Positions 6,029-14,653 of a DNA stretch of 64,000 bases are shown here, one piece after another; within the stretch, counting starts at the first letter, position 1, and the number at the start of each line of letters is the position of its first letter. The position numbers and the translations under genes are program-made. The stretch lies in assembly GCA_958348225.1 (NCBI GenBank), contig CATVYG010000005.1, positions 1-64,000 on the forward strand. The letters run 5' to 3'. The DNA is from an uncultured Collinsella sp. (GTDB lineage Bacteria; Actinomycetota; Coriobacteriia; Coriobacteriales; Coriobacteriaceae). The notes beneath the pieces are model-generated. The model saw nothing but the letters and a program-made list of their open reading frames with translations. It did no database searches and was not told the origin of the DNA.

Positions 6029-7978
6029 CTAGAGCTCGCAGGCAATCTTGTAGCCGTCGCCGATGGCGTCGCGAATGTTGCCACACTTGTTGGCGTCGCC
6101 CAGCACGCGGGTGGTAACGCCGGCTGTAGCCAGGTCGTCGGCCAACTTGGTGTTGGGACGATAGCCCATGGCAAGCACCAGCGTATCGGCATCGGCGATG
6201 GTGAGGACCTCGCCATCCTTCTCGTAGCTGATGGCATCCTCGGTAATCTCGGTCACCTTGGCCTCGGTCAGCACGTGGACGCCCTTGGAGAGCATGCGCG
6301 TGATGAGCACCGCGCGACCGGCGCCGCCCTCGTTGGCGGCGAGCGTCTTGGTCATTTCGATGACGGTGACGTCGCGATTGGCCGGCGACAGATCGTTGAC
6401 CAACGGGGCCAGGTAGTCGGCCGTCTCGCAACCGACGGTGCCGCCGCCCACGATGACAATCTTCTTGCCCGGGAAAGCCTTGCCGCCCAACAGGTCGTCA
6501 GCCGTCATGACCTGCTTAAATCCCTGCATGAAGGCCGGGGCGATGGGCTCGGCGCCATAGGCCAGGACGACCTCGTAGCCGGCGTAGTCACGCTGAATGT
6601 CCTCGGCAGTAAGCTCGGTGCCAAATACGCACTTCACGCCGACCTCGGCCAGGCGACGGTACTGATACTTGATCACGCGGGTGAGTTCCTGCTTTGCCGG
6701 CGGAACGGCCGCGATGCGCATCTCGCCACCCGGCTCGTCCTGCTTATCCACGAGCACTACGTTGTGGCCGCGCTTGGCAGCAATGTAGGCTGCCTCCATG
6801 CCCGCAGGACCAGCGCCCACAACCAGCACGTTCTTAGCCTCGGCGGCAGGCTCGTAGCCGGCCTCGTCGCGCTCAACATCGGGATTGACGGTGCAGGAGA
6901 TGCGCTTGCCAAACATAATGCCGTTCAGGCAGCGCAGGCAGCCGATGCAGGGGCGGATGTCGTCGGCGTTGCCGGCAGCGGCCTTATTGCAGAACTCGGC
7001 ATCGCACAGATTGGCGCGGCCCATCATGCAGATGTCGGCAGCGCCGTCCTCGATCAGCTCCTCGGCGATCCAGGCCTCGTTGATACGTCCGACGGTGGCG
7101 ACGGGAATGTTGACGTGCTTCTTGATCTCGCGCGAGCAGGCGGCGTGCGAGGCCTGCTGGGTACCGGCGGCAGGAATCGCGGAACCGCGCTTGATGGTGG
7201 TGCCGCCCGACACATGAATCATGTCGACGCCGGCCTTCTCCAGGCGACGCGAGACGTAGATCATGTCGTTGAGGGTCAGACCGCCATCGGTGTACTCATC
7301 GCCCGAGATGCGGACGTCGATGATAAAGTCCTTGCCGCAGCGCTCGCGAATCTCGGCGATGACCTCGAGCAAAAAGCGCATGCGGGCGTCGAGCGAGCCG
7401 CCGTACTCATCGGTACGCTTGTTATAGAGCGGGGTCAAGAAACCGCCGAGCATGCCGTGGGCGTGCGCCGCATGGACCTCGACGCCATCGACACCGGCCT
7501 TCTGCATACGCACGGCAGCGTCGCCAAACTGATGCGTGAGCTCGTGAATCTCGTCGACCGTAATGGGACGTGGCGCCTCGCGGGCGTAGGACGGGCCCAC
7601 AAAGGACGGAGCGATCAGGCGCGGCGTGCCCGGAATGTTAAAGGCCATGTAGGCGGGGTGGAAGAGCTGCGGCATGATCTTGCAGCCATACTCATGCACG
7701 GCGGCGGCGAGCTTTTCCCAGCCAGGGATAAACGTGTCGTCGTAGCAGCACATGTCACCCGGCAGATAGGTATAGGTGGGCTCGACCGTCACGACCTCGG
7801 TAATGATGAGGCCCACGCCGCCCTTGGCGCGGGCACGGTAATGATCGACCAAGTCGTCGGTCACATAGCCATGATCGGCCAGGTTGGTGGACACCGGCGG
7901 CATAAAGACGCGGTTCTTGACCTCGGTCGTACCGACCTTGATCGGACTAAAGAGCATCGGGTAGGCGGAGGACTCCAT
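6029..7978 (-). CDS. NADH:flavin oxidoreductase (2-enoate / 2,4-dienoyl-CoA reductase family)
   Basis: This 649-residue protein has an N-terminal old-yellow-enzyme TIM barrel (about 1-340; EVHAAHAHGMLGGFLTP carries the active-site histidines). A 4Fe-4S motif, CIGCLRC with a later cysteine, follows near 345-365. The C-terminal FAD/NAD(P) domain has VVGAGPAGMEAA and IVGGGTVGCETA. This is the layout of 2,4-dienoyl-CoA reductase, enoate reductase and clostridial BaiCD/BaiH enzymes, which reduce activated C=C bonds. AAAGGA precedes the ATG. No uronate operator is visible. The next gene upstream is a GltD-like electron-transfer protein, but with about 200 bp and an inverted repeat between them. The substrate cannot be told from the sequence. 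Confidence 0.85.
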   Translation of the reverse strand: MESSAYPMLFSPIKVGTTEVKNRVFMPPVSTNLADHGYVTDDLVDHYRARAKGGVGLIITEVVTVEPTYTYLPGDMCCYDDTFIPGWEKLAAAVHEYGCKIMPQLFHPAYMAFNIPGTPRLIAPSFVGPSYAREAPRPITVDEIHELTHQFGDAAVRMQKAGVDGVEVHAAHAHGMLGGFLTPLYNKRTDEYGGSLDARMRFLLEVIAEIRERCGKDFIIDVRISGDEYTDGGLTLNDMIYVSRRLEKAGVDMIHVSGGTTIKRGSAIPAAGTQQASHAACSREIKKHVNIPVATVGRINEAWIAEELIEDGAADICMMGRANLCDAEFCNKAAAGNADDIRPCIGCLRCLNGIMFGKRISCTVNPDVERDEAGYEPAAEAKNVLVVGAGPAGMEAAYIAAKRGHNVVLVDKQDEPGGEMRIAAVPPAKQELTRVIKYQYRRLAEVGVKCVFGTELTAEDIQRDYAGYEVVLAYGAEPIAPAFMQGFKQVMTADDLLGGKAFPGKKIVIVGGGTVGCETADYLAPLVNDLSPANRDVTVIEMTKTLAANEGGAGRAVLITRMLSKGVHVLTEAKVTEITEDAISYEKDGEVLTIADADTLVLAMGYRPNTKLADDLATAGVTTRVLGDANKCGNIRDAIGDGYKIACEL

Positions 7979-8093
7979 ACAGGGTTCCTTTCATTTGAGC
8001 CGCTCGGCGGCAGTTGCTAACGTACCTATCGTATCAGCAACCGCACAGCACCCGACCGCACGCGCTCCCCCAGTCTCTGCTCAACCCCCAAAA

Positions 8094-8160
8094 AGTTGCG
8101 GTGAAATACGGGGCAGCCGAGGCTTTTCACAGCCAAAACAGTCCGTATTTCACCGCAACT
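8094..8160. repeat. Perfect 18-bp inverted repeat between two oxidoreductase genes
   Basis: Arms at 8094-8111 and 8143-8160 are exact complements. The 31-base loop holds a small GGCT/AGCC hairpin. It lies 15 bp beyond the stop of the GltD-like gene on the minus strand, with no T-run, so it is not a classical terminator. Confidence 0.9.
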
Positions 8161-8175
8161 GATGGATGGGATGTG

Positions 8176-9393
8176 TTAGAGACCCAGGTAGCTGGTCATG
8201 CCTTCGACGGCGAGCTTGGCGCCTGCCACGGCATGAACCACGGTGAGCGGGCCGTTAACCACGTCGCCGGCGGCAAAGACGCCAGGCACGGTGGTCATAC
8301 CGTACTCGTCGACCGAAAGAAGGCCGCGATGATCGGTCTCCAGACCGCCCGTCGTAAGCACAAGCTTGTCCTTGGGCACCTGCGAAGCCGCGATCACAAC
8401 TGTGTCGGCAGACGCATGGTCGAGCTCCTCCTCGTAGCCCACCACGTTGTTGTCCTCGTCAAAGATAGCCGTCTCGAACACCGGACCGTTATCGTCGATG
8501 GCGCAGATCGCCTTGCCGCACACAATCTCGGCACCGTCAAGCTCGGTCAGCTCGACCTCGTCGTCGATGGCCGAGATATGGCGCGAGCGTGCATACACAG
8601 TGACCTTGCGAGCACCCGAACGCAGCGCCGTGCGGGCCACATCCATGGCCACATTACCGGCACCGATGACCGCCACGTTCTGCCCGATCGCCACGCTCGA
8701 GGGATCGACCAGGTAATCGATACCAAACAGCACGTTGCCGCGCGACTCGCCGGGAATGCCCAGTTTGCGGGCACGCCAGGTACCGGTACCAACAAAGACC
8801 GCATCGTAGCCGTCGCGCAGCAGGTCGTCGATATGCAGCGCGCCACCGATGGTGGTCGAGGGGCGCACGCGCACGCCAAGCGAGCACATCACATGACGGT
8901 ACTTTTGCACGAGCGCACGGGGCAGGCGGAACTCGGGGATACCGTATTCCAGCACACCGCCGATCTCGGGGCGCTGTTCAAATACCGTGACGGCACAGCC
9001 TAGCTGGGCCATCTTAATGGCCACGGTAATACCGGCGGGACCGGAACCGACCACGGCAACCTGTTTGCCGCACGACGGCGCAGACGTCCACTCCTTACGA
9101 TCCAAATACGCTGTCGAGATATAGTTCTCGATGCTCGAGAAATGCACGGGTGTGCCCTTGCGGCCCTGGATGCAAGCGCCCTCGCACTGGCCCGAATGGT
9201 TGCACACCACGGAGCAGACCGCGCTCATGGGATTGTTCTGGAACAGCAGCTCGCCCGCCTCTTCTAGACGACGCTGTTTGAACAGGTCGATGACCCGCGG
9301 AATAGGCGTCTGAACCGGGCAGCCCTTAATCTGACAGAACGCCCTTTTACAACCTAGGCAACGATTCGCCTCTTCGACAATGTGGATAGCCAC
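8176..9393 (-). CDS. GltD-like NAD(P)H-dependent Fe-S flavin oxidoreductase
   Basis: This 405-residue protein matches the small-subunit glutamate synthase layout. An N-terminal Fe-S domain has cysteine pairs at CLGCKRAFCQIKGCP and CSVVCNHSGQCEGAC. It is followed by an FAD-binding site (VVGSGPAGITVA, about 111-122), an NAD(P) site (VIGAGNVAMDVA) and the closing GVFAAGDVVNGPLTVVHAV. Such proteins feed electrons from NAD(P)H to a partner oxidoreductase. A large glutamate synthase subunit is not nearby, so the flavin reductase gene downstream is a candidate partner, as inference. At 405 residues it is slightly shorter than GltD (about 470). Confidence 0.8.
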   Translation of the reverse strand: MAIHIVEEANRCLGCKRAFCQIKGCPVQTPIPRVIDLFKQRRLEEAGELLFQNNPMSAVCSVVCNHSGQCEGACIQGRKGTPVHFSSIENYISTAYLDRKEWTSAPSCGKQVAVVGSGPAGITVAIKMAQLGCAVTVFEQRPEIGGVLEYGIPEFRLPRALVQKYRHVMCSLGVRVRPSTTIGGALHIDDLLRDGYDAVFVGTGTWRARKLGIPGESRGNVLFGIDYLVDPSSVAIGQNVAVIGAGNVAMDVARTALRSGARKVTVYARSRHISAIDDEVELTELDGAEIVCGKAICAIDDNGPVFETAIFDEDNNVVGYEEELDHASADTVVIAASQVPKDKLVLTTGGLETDHRGLLSVDEYGMTTVPGVFAAGDVVNGPLTVVHAVAGAKLAVEGMTSYLGL

Positions 9394-9496
9394 GCAACTC
9401 CCCTTTTAATGCAATCCAATGGGGGCGACGATAAAGACCCTTCACCGCCGCCCCCATACAGGTAATCTCAATCTGCCGACACAGCAAAAGCCAATG

Positions 9497-10402
9497 CTAT
9501 AACTCGCGATGCGAAGCCCCGCAGCGAGCGGACATGTGCTCGAGTGTCGCCAGGCAGTCAGCCGCCGTCGCCGGCACACTGTTCTCGACCACGCAGGGAA
9601 TCCCAGGGCAGGCGGCAGCCGCCCAGGCCACTACGGGCTCAAAGTCATAGCGGCCCGTCTCGCCCACGCCATGACACACCAGACGTGAACCCGTACCGTC
9701 GCACCAACCGGCTTCGTCCTCGTTATCAACGACCTCAAAATCCTTGGCGTGCAGCACGCGAATCTTGCTGCCGCATAAATAGAGCATGCGCGCGGTGATT
9801 TCCTGCGCTTCGGCAACGACGCTGGGGTGCAGCAGCGACACTGGGTCATAGATCACGCCGAGCGACGGGCTCGAGACGCGCTCCAGCACCTCACGGCAGC
9901 GATCTGGCGTGTTGACCGTCTCGTTCCAACCGGGCTCAATTAGAACCTGACCGCCCACGGCCTCGGCCCGATCGCAGACGTGTGCGAGTCCGTCCATAAA
10001 AGCCTCGAGTGCCTCATCAGTCGTGCGGTCGTCAGCAACGCGGTTCTGCGCATTGGGGCGACCGGTCTCGGTACCCACCGGGCATCCGCCGAGCATCTGG
10101 GCAAAGTTCAAGCACGCCTCGTACTCGGCAAAGTTATCCATGAGCTGTTGGCGATCGGGCGTCGCCAGATTCTTATAGCAGCCGAGCACGGCGACCGAAA
10201 CGCCCGCCTCGTCGAGCACCGCACGCAAATGGTCGGCAAGCTCGCGGGTCAGGCCGCCTCGATCGATCCCCATCGATGCGTAGAGCACCTTGCTCGGCAG
10301 CTGAATGTACGAAAAGCCCAGCTCTCCCGCCATGCGAATGCGTTCCTCGACGGTTCCCTGCGGAAGGTCGTGCAAACGTACGCCCGGAGTAATAGCCCCC
10401 AC
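9497..10402 (-). CDS. Sugar phosphate isomerase/epimerase-like TIM barrel protein
   Basis: This protein of about 301 residues belongs to the xylose-isomerase-like AP-endonuclease 2 fold. Visible likely metal or substrate residues are in LIEPGWNET, IYDPVSLLHP, LHAKDF and a late VVEN. The frame is open much further upstream, but that part is antisense-like sequence inside the GH105 gene. GTG 10402 sits one base after the upstream stop with AAGGGA ten bases away; GTG 10411 is the alternative. It is translationally coupled to the GH105 gene and so belongs to the operon behind the 11.67-11.72 kb operators. Its substrate is probably a sugar or sugar acid from pectin side chains, not identifiable further. 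Confidence 0.7.
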   Translation of the reverse strand: MGAITPGVRLHDLPQGTVEERIRMAGELGFSYIQLPSKVLYASMGIDRGGLTRELADHLRAVLDEAGVSVAVLGCYKNLATPDRQQLMDNFAEYEACLNFAQMLGGCPVGTETGRPNAQNRVADDRTTDEALEAFMDGLAHVCDRAEAVGGQVLIEPGWNETVNTPDRCREVLERVSSPSLGVIYDPVSLLHPSVVAEAQEITARMLYLCGSKIRVLHAKDFEVVDNEDEAGWCDGTGSRLVCHGVGETGRYDFEPVVAWAAAACPGIPCVVENSVPATAADCLATLEHMSARCGASHREL

Positions 10403-10403
10403 G

Positions 10404-11642
10404 TTATTCACATCCCTTATGAGCGTTGATGCCCGGGGTGTATCCGCCAAACGGGTCCTCGATGGAGCACACGCCCGAGGGGGCGAGCGGATCGCGCTTA
10501 CCGGCCAGCTTGTCGTGATGCATGGTCTCGATATAGGCAAGCACCAGCGGCGCCACACCCTTTGCATCATTTTTGACCACGGGCTCGCTCATGTAGTAAT
10601 CAAACGTGCCCTCGCGGTGCGCGGTGTTGCCCAGGCCCGCAACCAGGCAGATGTTGTCGAGCGCCAGCTGCCCGTCATACTCGGACAGGCAGGTCTCGCA
10701 GATGCCGTCGAAGGCGCGACGGCCGTACTGGTAGTAACGCTCGCCCAGCACGCCCAGACGCACGCCCTTCATGATGGCGTTGGCAAAGATGGCGCTGCCT
10801 GACTCCTCCAGGTAGTTGGGGGCGATATTGGGCAGGTTGATGACCTGGTGCCACATGCCGGTCTTCTCGTCCTGATACGGCAGCATGGCGTCGATCAGAT
10901 CGTGGAACATCTTGCGGATCTCGTCCTTCTCGGCCGACATCGAAGGCGGCATAAGCTCCCAGGTGTCAATGAGCGCCATGGCAAACCAGCCCTCGGCGCG
11001 CAGCCAGAAGTTAGCCGAAAGGCCGGTGACCGGGTCGCACCAGAACTGTTTGCGGCTCGCGTCGTAAGCGTGATAGTACAGACCGTTGAGGGGGTTGCGC
11101 ATCAGGTCATGCACGACCTGGAACATATGGAAGCTGTCCGAGCAGGCACGACGGTTGTGGAAGCTCAGCTCGTACTGCATGTAGAACGGCTGTGCCATGT
11201 ACATGCCATCGAGCCAAATCTGGTTGGGATAGACGGCCTTGTGCCAAAACACGCCCTCTTTGGTGCGCGGCTGGGTCTCGAGCTGGCGGTAGATGGTGTC
11301 CATGGCGGCACGGTACTTGGGCTTGCCCACCAGGTCATACAGCTTGTAGAGGGTCTTGCCCGCATTGACGTTATCGAGGTTGTACTCCTGCGGGTTGTAA
11401 TGCTTGATGGTACCGTCGTCCTGGACAAAGAAATCGATGTAGTCATCGGCGAACGTCAGGTAGCGCTGCTCACCCGTAATCTCGTACAGCTCGATGAGCG
11501 CCTTGATCATGCAGCCGTCGATATAGTTCCAGGTGTTCTCCTTGCCGGCGCGAATCTTTTCGATATTCCAAGCCGGCGCCTGCGGCGTAGAGGTTTCGAT
11601 CAACTGCTCGATATAACGGTCCAGGATTTGATTGCAACCCAT
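10404..11642 (-). CDS. Unsaturated uronyl/rhamnogalacturonyl hydrolase, family GH105
   Basis: This 412-residue (alpha/alpha)6-barrel protein resembles YteR/YesR. The catalytic aspartate is recognisable in IWLDGMYMAQPF (Asp145), and aromatic-rich WFAMAL and HQVINLP segments follow. GH105 enzymes hydrate the unsaturated uronic acid left by pectate or rhamnogalacturonan lyases and release 4-deoxy-5-keto uronate, the substrate of the DhuI/DhuD pair at 4.3-5.9 kb. I use ATG 11642 because GAGGGG lies six bases upstream. No signal peptide is present, so it acts in the cytoplasm. It has two regulon operators upstream and a coupled epimerase gene downstream. Confidence 0.85.
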   Translation of the reverse strand: MGCNQILDRYIEQLIETSTPQAPAWNIEKIRAGKENTWNYIDGCMIKALIELYEITGEQRYLTFADDYIDFFVQDDGTIKHYNPQEYNLDNVNAGKTLYKLYDLVGKPKYRAAMDTIYRQLETQPRTKEGVFWHKAVYPNQIWLDGMYMAQPFYMQYELSFHNRRACSDSFHMFQVVHDLMRNPLNGLYYHAYDASRKQFWCDPVTGLSANFWLRAEGWFAMALIDTWELMPPSMSAEKDEIRKMFHDLIDAMLPYQDEKTGMWHQVINLPNIAPNYLEESGSAIFANAIMKGVRLGVLGERYYQYGRRAFDGICETCLSEYDGQLALDNICLVAGLGNTAHREGTFDYYMSEPVVKNDAKGVAPLVLAYIETMHHDKLAGKRDPLAPSGVCSIEDPFGGYTPGINAHKGCE

Positions 11643-11667
11643 TGCTGTCCCCTCTGACATAAACGAT

Positions 11668-11683
11668 AGGTGAACGTTACCCC
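11668..11683. promoter_or_regulatory. Uronate-regulon operator, GH105 promoter, proximal
   Basis: AGGTGAACGTTACCCC matches the left half of the regulon palindrome exactly and the right half partly. It lies 25 bp before the GH105 start. Confidence 0.7.
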
Positions 11684-11697
11684 TAGTGTAACGCGAA

Positions 11698-11735
11698 CGA
11701 GGAATATAGGGTGAACGTTAACCCTATATTCCTCG
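11698..11735. promoter_or_regulatory. Operator embedded in a 38-bp palindrome, GH105 promoter, distal
   Basis: GGGTGAACGTTAACCC (11709-11724) is centred inside perfect 15-bp arms (11698-11712 and 11721-11735). The whole could be a cruciform or terminator-like stem as well as an operator. It lies between the SGNH hydrolase stop (11750) and the GH105 start. Confidence 0.75.
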
Positions 11736-11749
11736 CGAACGGCAGACTT

Positions 11750-12418
11750 TTAGCGGCAAACGGCGGTGAGACCCGCGGCGATGCGATGCGCCAGGCGCTC
11801 ATAGCCAGCCGGGCTGTAGTGCAGACCGTCCGGCATATAGAGCTCGCGGTGCTCCGGCAAAAACGGGCTGATACCGCTTTGCGCATACAGGTCAATCACC
11901 GGCACGGAGTAGCAGTCACAGACCTCGAGCATCGCTCGCACGTAGGCGACCTGCGTCAGGCCCAGGTGGTTGAGCTCGTCGCTTGCCGGGATATCCTTCT
12001 CGTGCTTACCGCTCGTCTTGCACGGCGTCATAAACACGAGCTTTGCCTGAGGTGAGCGCGCCGTGATGGTGCGGATCAGGTAATCGAGTGCACCATAGAA
12101 CTCGTGCACGTCCGTGCTGCCCAGCTCTCCAAGCGGCACGTTGCGGCTAAAGTCGTTGACGCCGCCAAAGACAACATAGACATCGGCCGCATCGTCGATG
12201 CCGTCCAAGCGCTCGACAAATGAATCGGTACGGTCGGCCTTGATGGCGATACGCGAACCCTTGATGCCAAAGTTCTCGACGACTGCACCTCCCAGCAACG
12301 CGCCCAGATGCGAAGTCCAAGAGATGTCGTTGCCGCCTGCGCCGCATCCGTTATCCCCCCATGTGGTCGAATCGCCAAAGCAGCAAATGGTCGATTCACT
12401 CAAACTCTTCGTTTCCAT
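11750..12418 (-). CDS. SGNH/GDSL hydrolase, possible pectin deacetylase
   Basis: This 222-residue protein has the SGNH blocks: FGDSTTWG (catalytic Ser), a glycine block around NFGIKGSR, GGVNDF (Asn), and DGLHYSPAG (Asp-His pair) near the C-terminus. The size and order match rhamnogalacturonan acetylesterase-like and related carbohydrate esterases. ATG 12418 follows GAGGAGAAG; the longer frame upstream lacks a binding site. There is no signal peptide. It is the last gene before the GH105 promoter and follows the methylesterase fusion gene by 70 bp on the same strand. Deacetylation of imported pectin fragments is inferred from context. Confidence 0.75.
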   Translation of the reverse strand: METKSLSESTICCFGDSTTWGDNGCGAGGNDISWTSHLGALLGGAVVENFGIKGSRIAIKADRTDSFVERLDGIDDAADVYVVFGGVNDFSRNVPLGELGSTDVHEFYGALDYLIRTITARSPQAKLVFMTPCKTSGKHEKDIPASDELNHLGLTQVAYVRAMLEVCDCYSVPVIDLYAQSGISPFLPEHRELYMPDGLHYSPAGYERLAHRIAAGLTAVCR

Positions 12419-12487
12419 AATCTTCTCCTCATCCGCCCATCGGCAGTCATACAGGAACGTACCGTTTATTCGCAGCATGCCGAGGGG

Positions 12488-14653
12488 CTATGCACGGGCG
12501 CATTCCGCAACGTGCGAATCGAGCCATTCGATATCCTCGACAAGATGTGCCACGCCCAGATGGTGTTCACCCGGACACACCTCGTGCCGCAGGCCATCTC
12601 TGCGACCCAGCAACTTGTAGGCATCGCGCACGATCTCGAGCTGCTCGTCAACATTTTTCAGCCCGCGCGAACCGTTCAGATGATCCTCTTCGCAGCTTTG
12701 CACTAACAACGGGCGCGGCGCAATAAGCGAGGCAATATCGCCCATGTCGAGCAAGCGCCAAAGTCCGGGTGTGTAGTTGCAGCTGCAATTGCCGTTGAGG
12801 TGCAGCAGCGAATCATCGACACCGTACAGGTAGCCCGAGACAAACGCCTTGCATACGCGTGGGTCGAGCGCCGCCAGATACAGCGTCATGTAGCCGCCAC
12901 CCGAAAAACCAAAGCAACCCAGGTCATCCATGGCAATGTCGCCGCGCGCCTCCAAGTAATCGATCAAGCGCATGTTGTCCCAGACGTTGAGGCCCGCAAC
13001 CGTAAGACCCAGCGGCTCGGCCATACGTGCTTGATTCAGACACGTACCGCGCAGGTAGCTGTTCTCGTCATCGCCCTGGCCCTTCCAGTCACGACGGTAT
13101 CCCCAACCGCGTGCATCAGGACAGACGGTTACGTAACCCATGCGTGCCAAACGCAGACCGTAGTCGTAATTGAACTTACGCACGGCATCATCGACAGCCG
13201 GCACGCCCGCAACACCGGCTACGCTTGCTGCACCCGCTCCCTGATGGCCATGCGGACAGATATAACAGCGTTTGAGTCCCCGCTCATCAAGCTTAGGATG
13301 AGACGGTTCCAACAGGTAGAACGGCATCCAAACATCGCGCTCGACCTGCAACATCGCATGGGTGCGCACGATGCCGCCGGCAACCCGCACGCGGCTGAGC
13401 TCACGAATCTCAATCGGGACGCGGTCCATAAGCGAAAGGCCCAAAACATCGTACAGACGAGTCCTGGTCGCAATCTTCCATGCCTCAAAATCTGCAGGAG
13501 TCTTGCCCGTAAAAGCAGCCGAACGCCCCTCGCGCTTCAGCCGGGCACGCAGCGCAGGTTCGTCTTCGCAGTACGTCTCGATGTGCACGGTGCGGCCGTT
13601 GGCAGACAGTTCAGCCGTCTCAACCGCATCACCGTCGCCGCCCTCGGGATCCCAGCCATCCCCACCGGCAAGCACCTGCTCGCGAGCGTACCCGGCGGCA
13701 GCCATCACATCGAGTTCATTCGCCCACGGCACCCAGCCGGTAGTATCACCCGCCGGCCCATGCAGAATCGCGCCAGCATACTGCACGCAGTTGTGTGCCG
13801 CCGGCTTATTCCAATCCCACCAGCCTTCGCGCTTGATATGTCGCCCCAGCCAGCAATCGATCAGCACAGTTTGCGCCCATTCGCGCCAAGGACGACCCAG
13901 GTAGACCGAATCCGGCGCCACGCCATCCGGAGCTGTAAACGAACAGCCGTGGAACACAAAGCCGTGCGGCTCGCCTTCGGGCGTCGACGCCGCCGTCACG
14001 TAGCCGTTCACGTCCATATCGCGGTTGAGCGAGCGAATCTCGCACCCCTCAAAGTAGGCACGCGCGCCGCCAAAGATAAAGTCGACATCGCCCTCGATCC
14101 GGCAACGTCGAAAATACTGGCGCCCCACCCGGCGCGGCGCATACTGTTTGGGTCCTATAAACCCGCCCGGTTTGGCCTCATGCGGCGGCAGCGGACCCAA
14201 AAACAGCGTGTCTTGGTGTCCCTTAATGCAGCAGGCATCGACAACCAGACGGTCGCCATCAGCATACAGGGCAATCGCTTGACCGACCTCGCGCCCATCG
14301 CCCGCATCGTTTTCGATCGTGAGGTTCTCGAGCTGTACGTCGTCGGCATCGACCAAAACGGTATAGGTCCTAAACGTGCCGAGCGTGCCGTCGACGCCCG
14401 AGCCGTCGTCCGAAGGCATCTTGGCACCCAGGCTGCCCACGATACGCACGCTGTCGGCCGTCTCTCCCTCAATCGTCACATGCGAGCGATGAATCTCGAC
14501 CCGCTCGCAATACTCGCCCGGATCGACGCGAATCATCACCGGTTGCTCGGCATCCGGATAGAGTTGATCGGCTGTCGCCAAGGCATCGGAAATCGTTGGA
14601 TATGCTCCTGCCGCAACCCTCGAAACGCGCAGTGTATAGATGCTTTCGCTCAT
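12488..14653 (-). CDS. Pectin methylesterase (CE8) fused to an alpha/beta hydrolase esterase
   Basis: The 721 residues hold two enzymes. Residues 1-340 are a pectin methylesterase beta-helix with all family signatures: GHQDTLF (145-151), DFIFGGA (191-197) and YLGRPW (251-256). Residues about 370-721 are an alpha/beta hydrolase resembling large acetyl-xylan-esterase-type enzymes. It has GFSGGGY (nucleophile Ser584), an aspartate candidate in EEDHLNG and the terminal EHHLG histidine. Pectin methylesterases are normally exported, but no signal peptide is present. The start codon overlaps the stop of the upstream esterase gene by four bases, so the two are coupled. The fused hydrolase may remove acetyl or other acyl groups from the same oligomer. 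Confidence 0.85.
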   Translation of the reverse strand: MSESIYTLRVSRVAAGAYPTISDALATADQLYPDAEQPVMIRVDPGEYCERVEIHRSHVTIEGETADSVRIVGSLGAKMPSDDGSGVDGTLGTFRTYTVLVDADDVQLENLTIENDAGDGREVGQAIALYADGDRLVVDACCIKGHQDTLFLGPLPPHEAKPGGFIGPKQYAPRRVGRQYFRRCRIEGDVDFIFGGARAYFEGCEIRSLNRDMDVNGYVTAASTPEGEPHGFVFHGCSFTAPDGVAPDSVYLGRPWREWAQTVLIDCWLGRHIKREGWWDWNKPAAHNCVQYAGAILHGPAGDTTGWVPWANELDVMAAAGYAREQVLAGGDGWDPEGGDGDAVETAELSANGRTVHIETYCEDEPALRARLKREGRSAAFTGKTPADFEAWKIATRTRLYDVLGLSLMDRVPIEIRELSRVRVAGGIVRTHAMLQVERDVWMPFYLLEPSHPKLDERGLKRCYICPHGHQGAGAASVAGVAGVPAVDDAVRKFNYDYGLRLARMGYVTVCPDARGWGYRRDWKGQGDDENSYLRGTCLNQARMAEPLGLTVAGLNVWDNMRLIDYLEARGDIAMDDLGCFGFSGGGYMTLYLAALDPRVCKAFVSGYLYGVDDSLLHLNGNCSCNYTPGLWRLLDMGDIASLIAPRPLLVQSCEEDHLNGSRGLKNVDEQLEIVRDAYKLLGRRDGLRHEVCPGEHHLGVAHLVEDIEWLDSHVAECARA

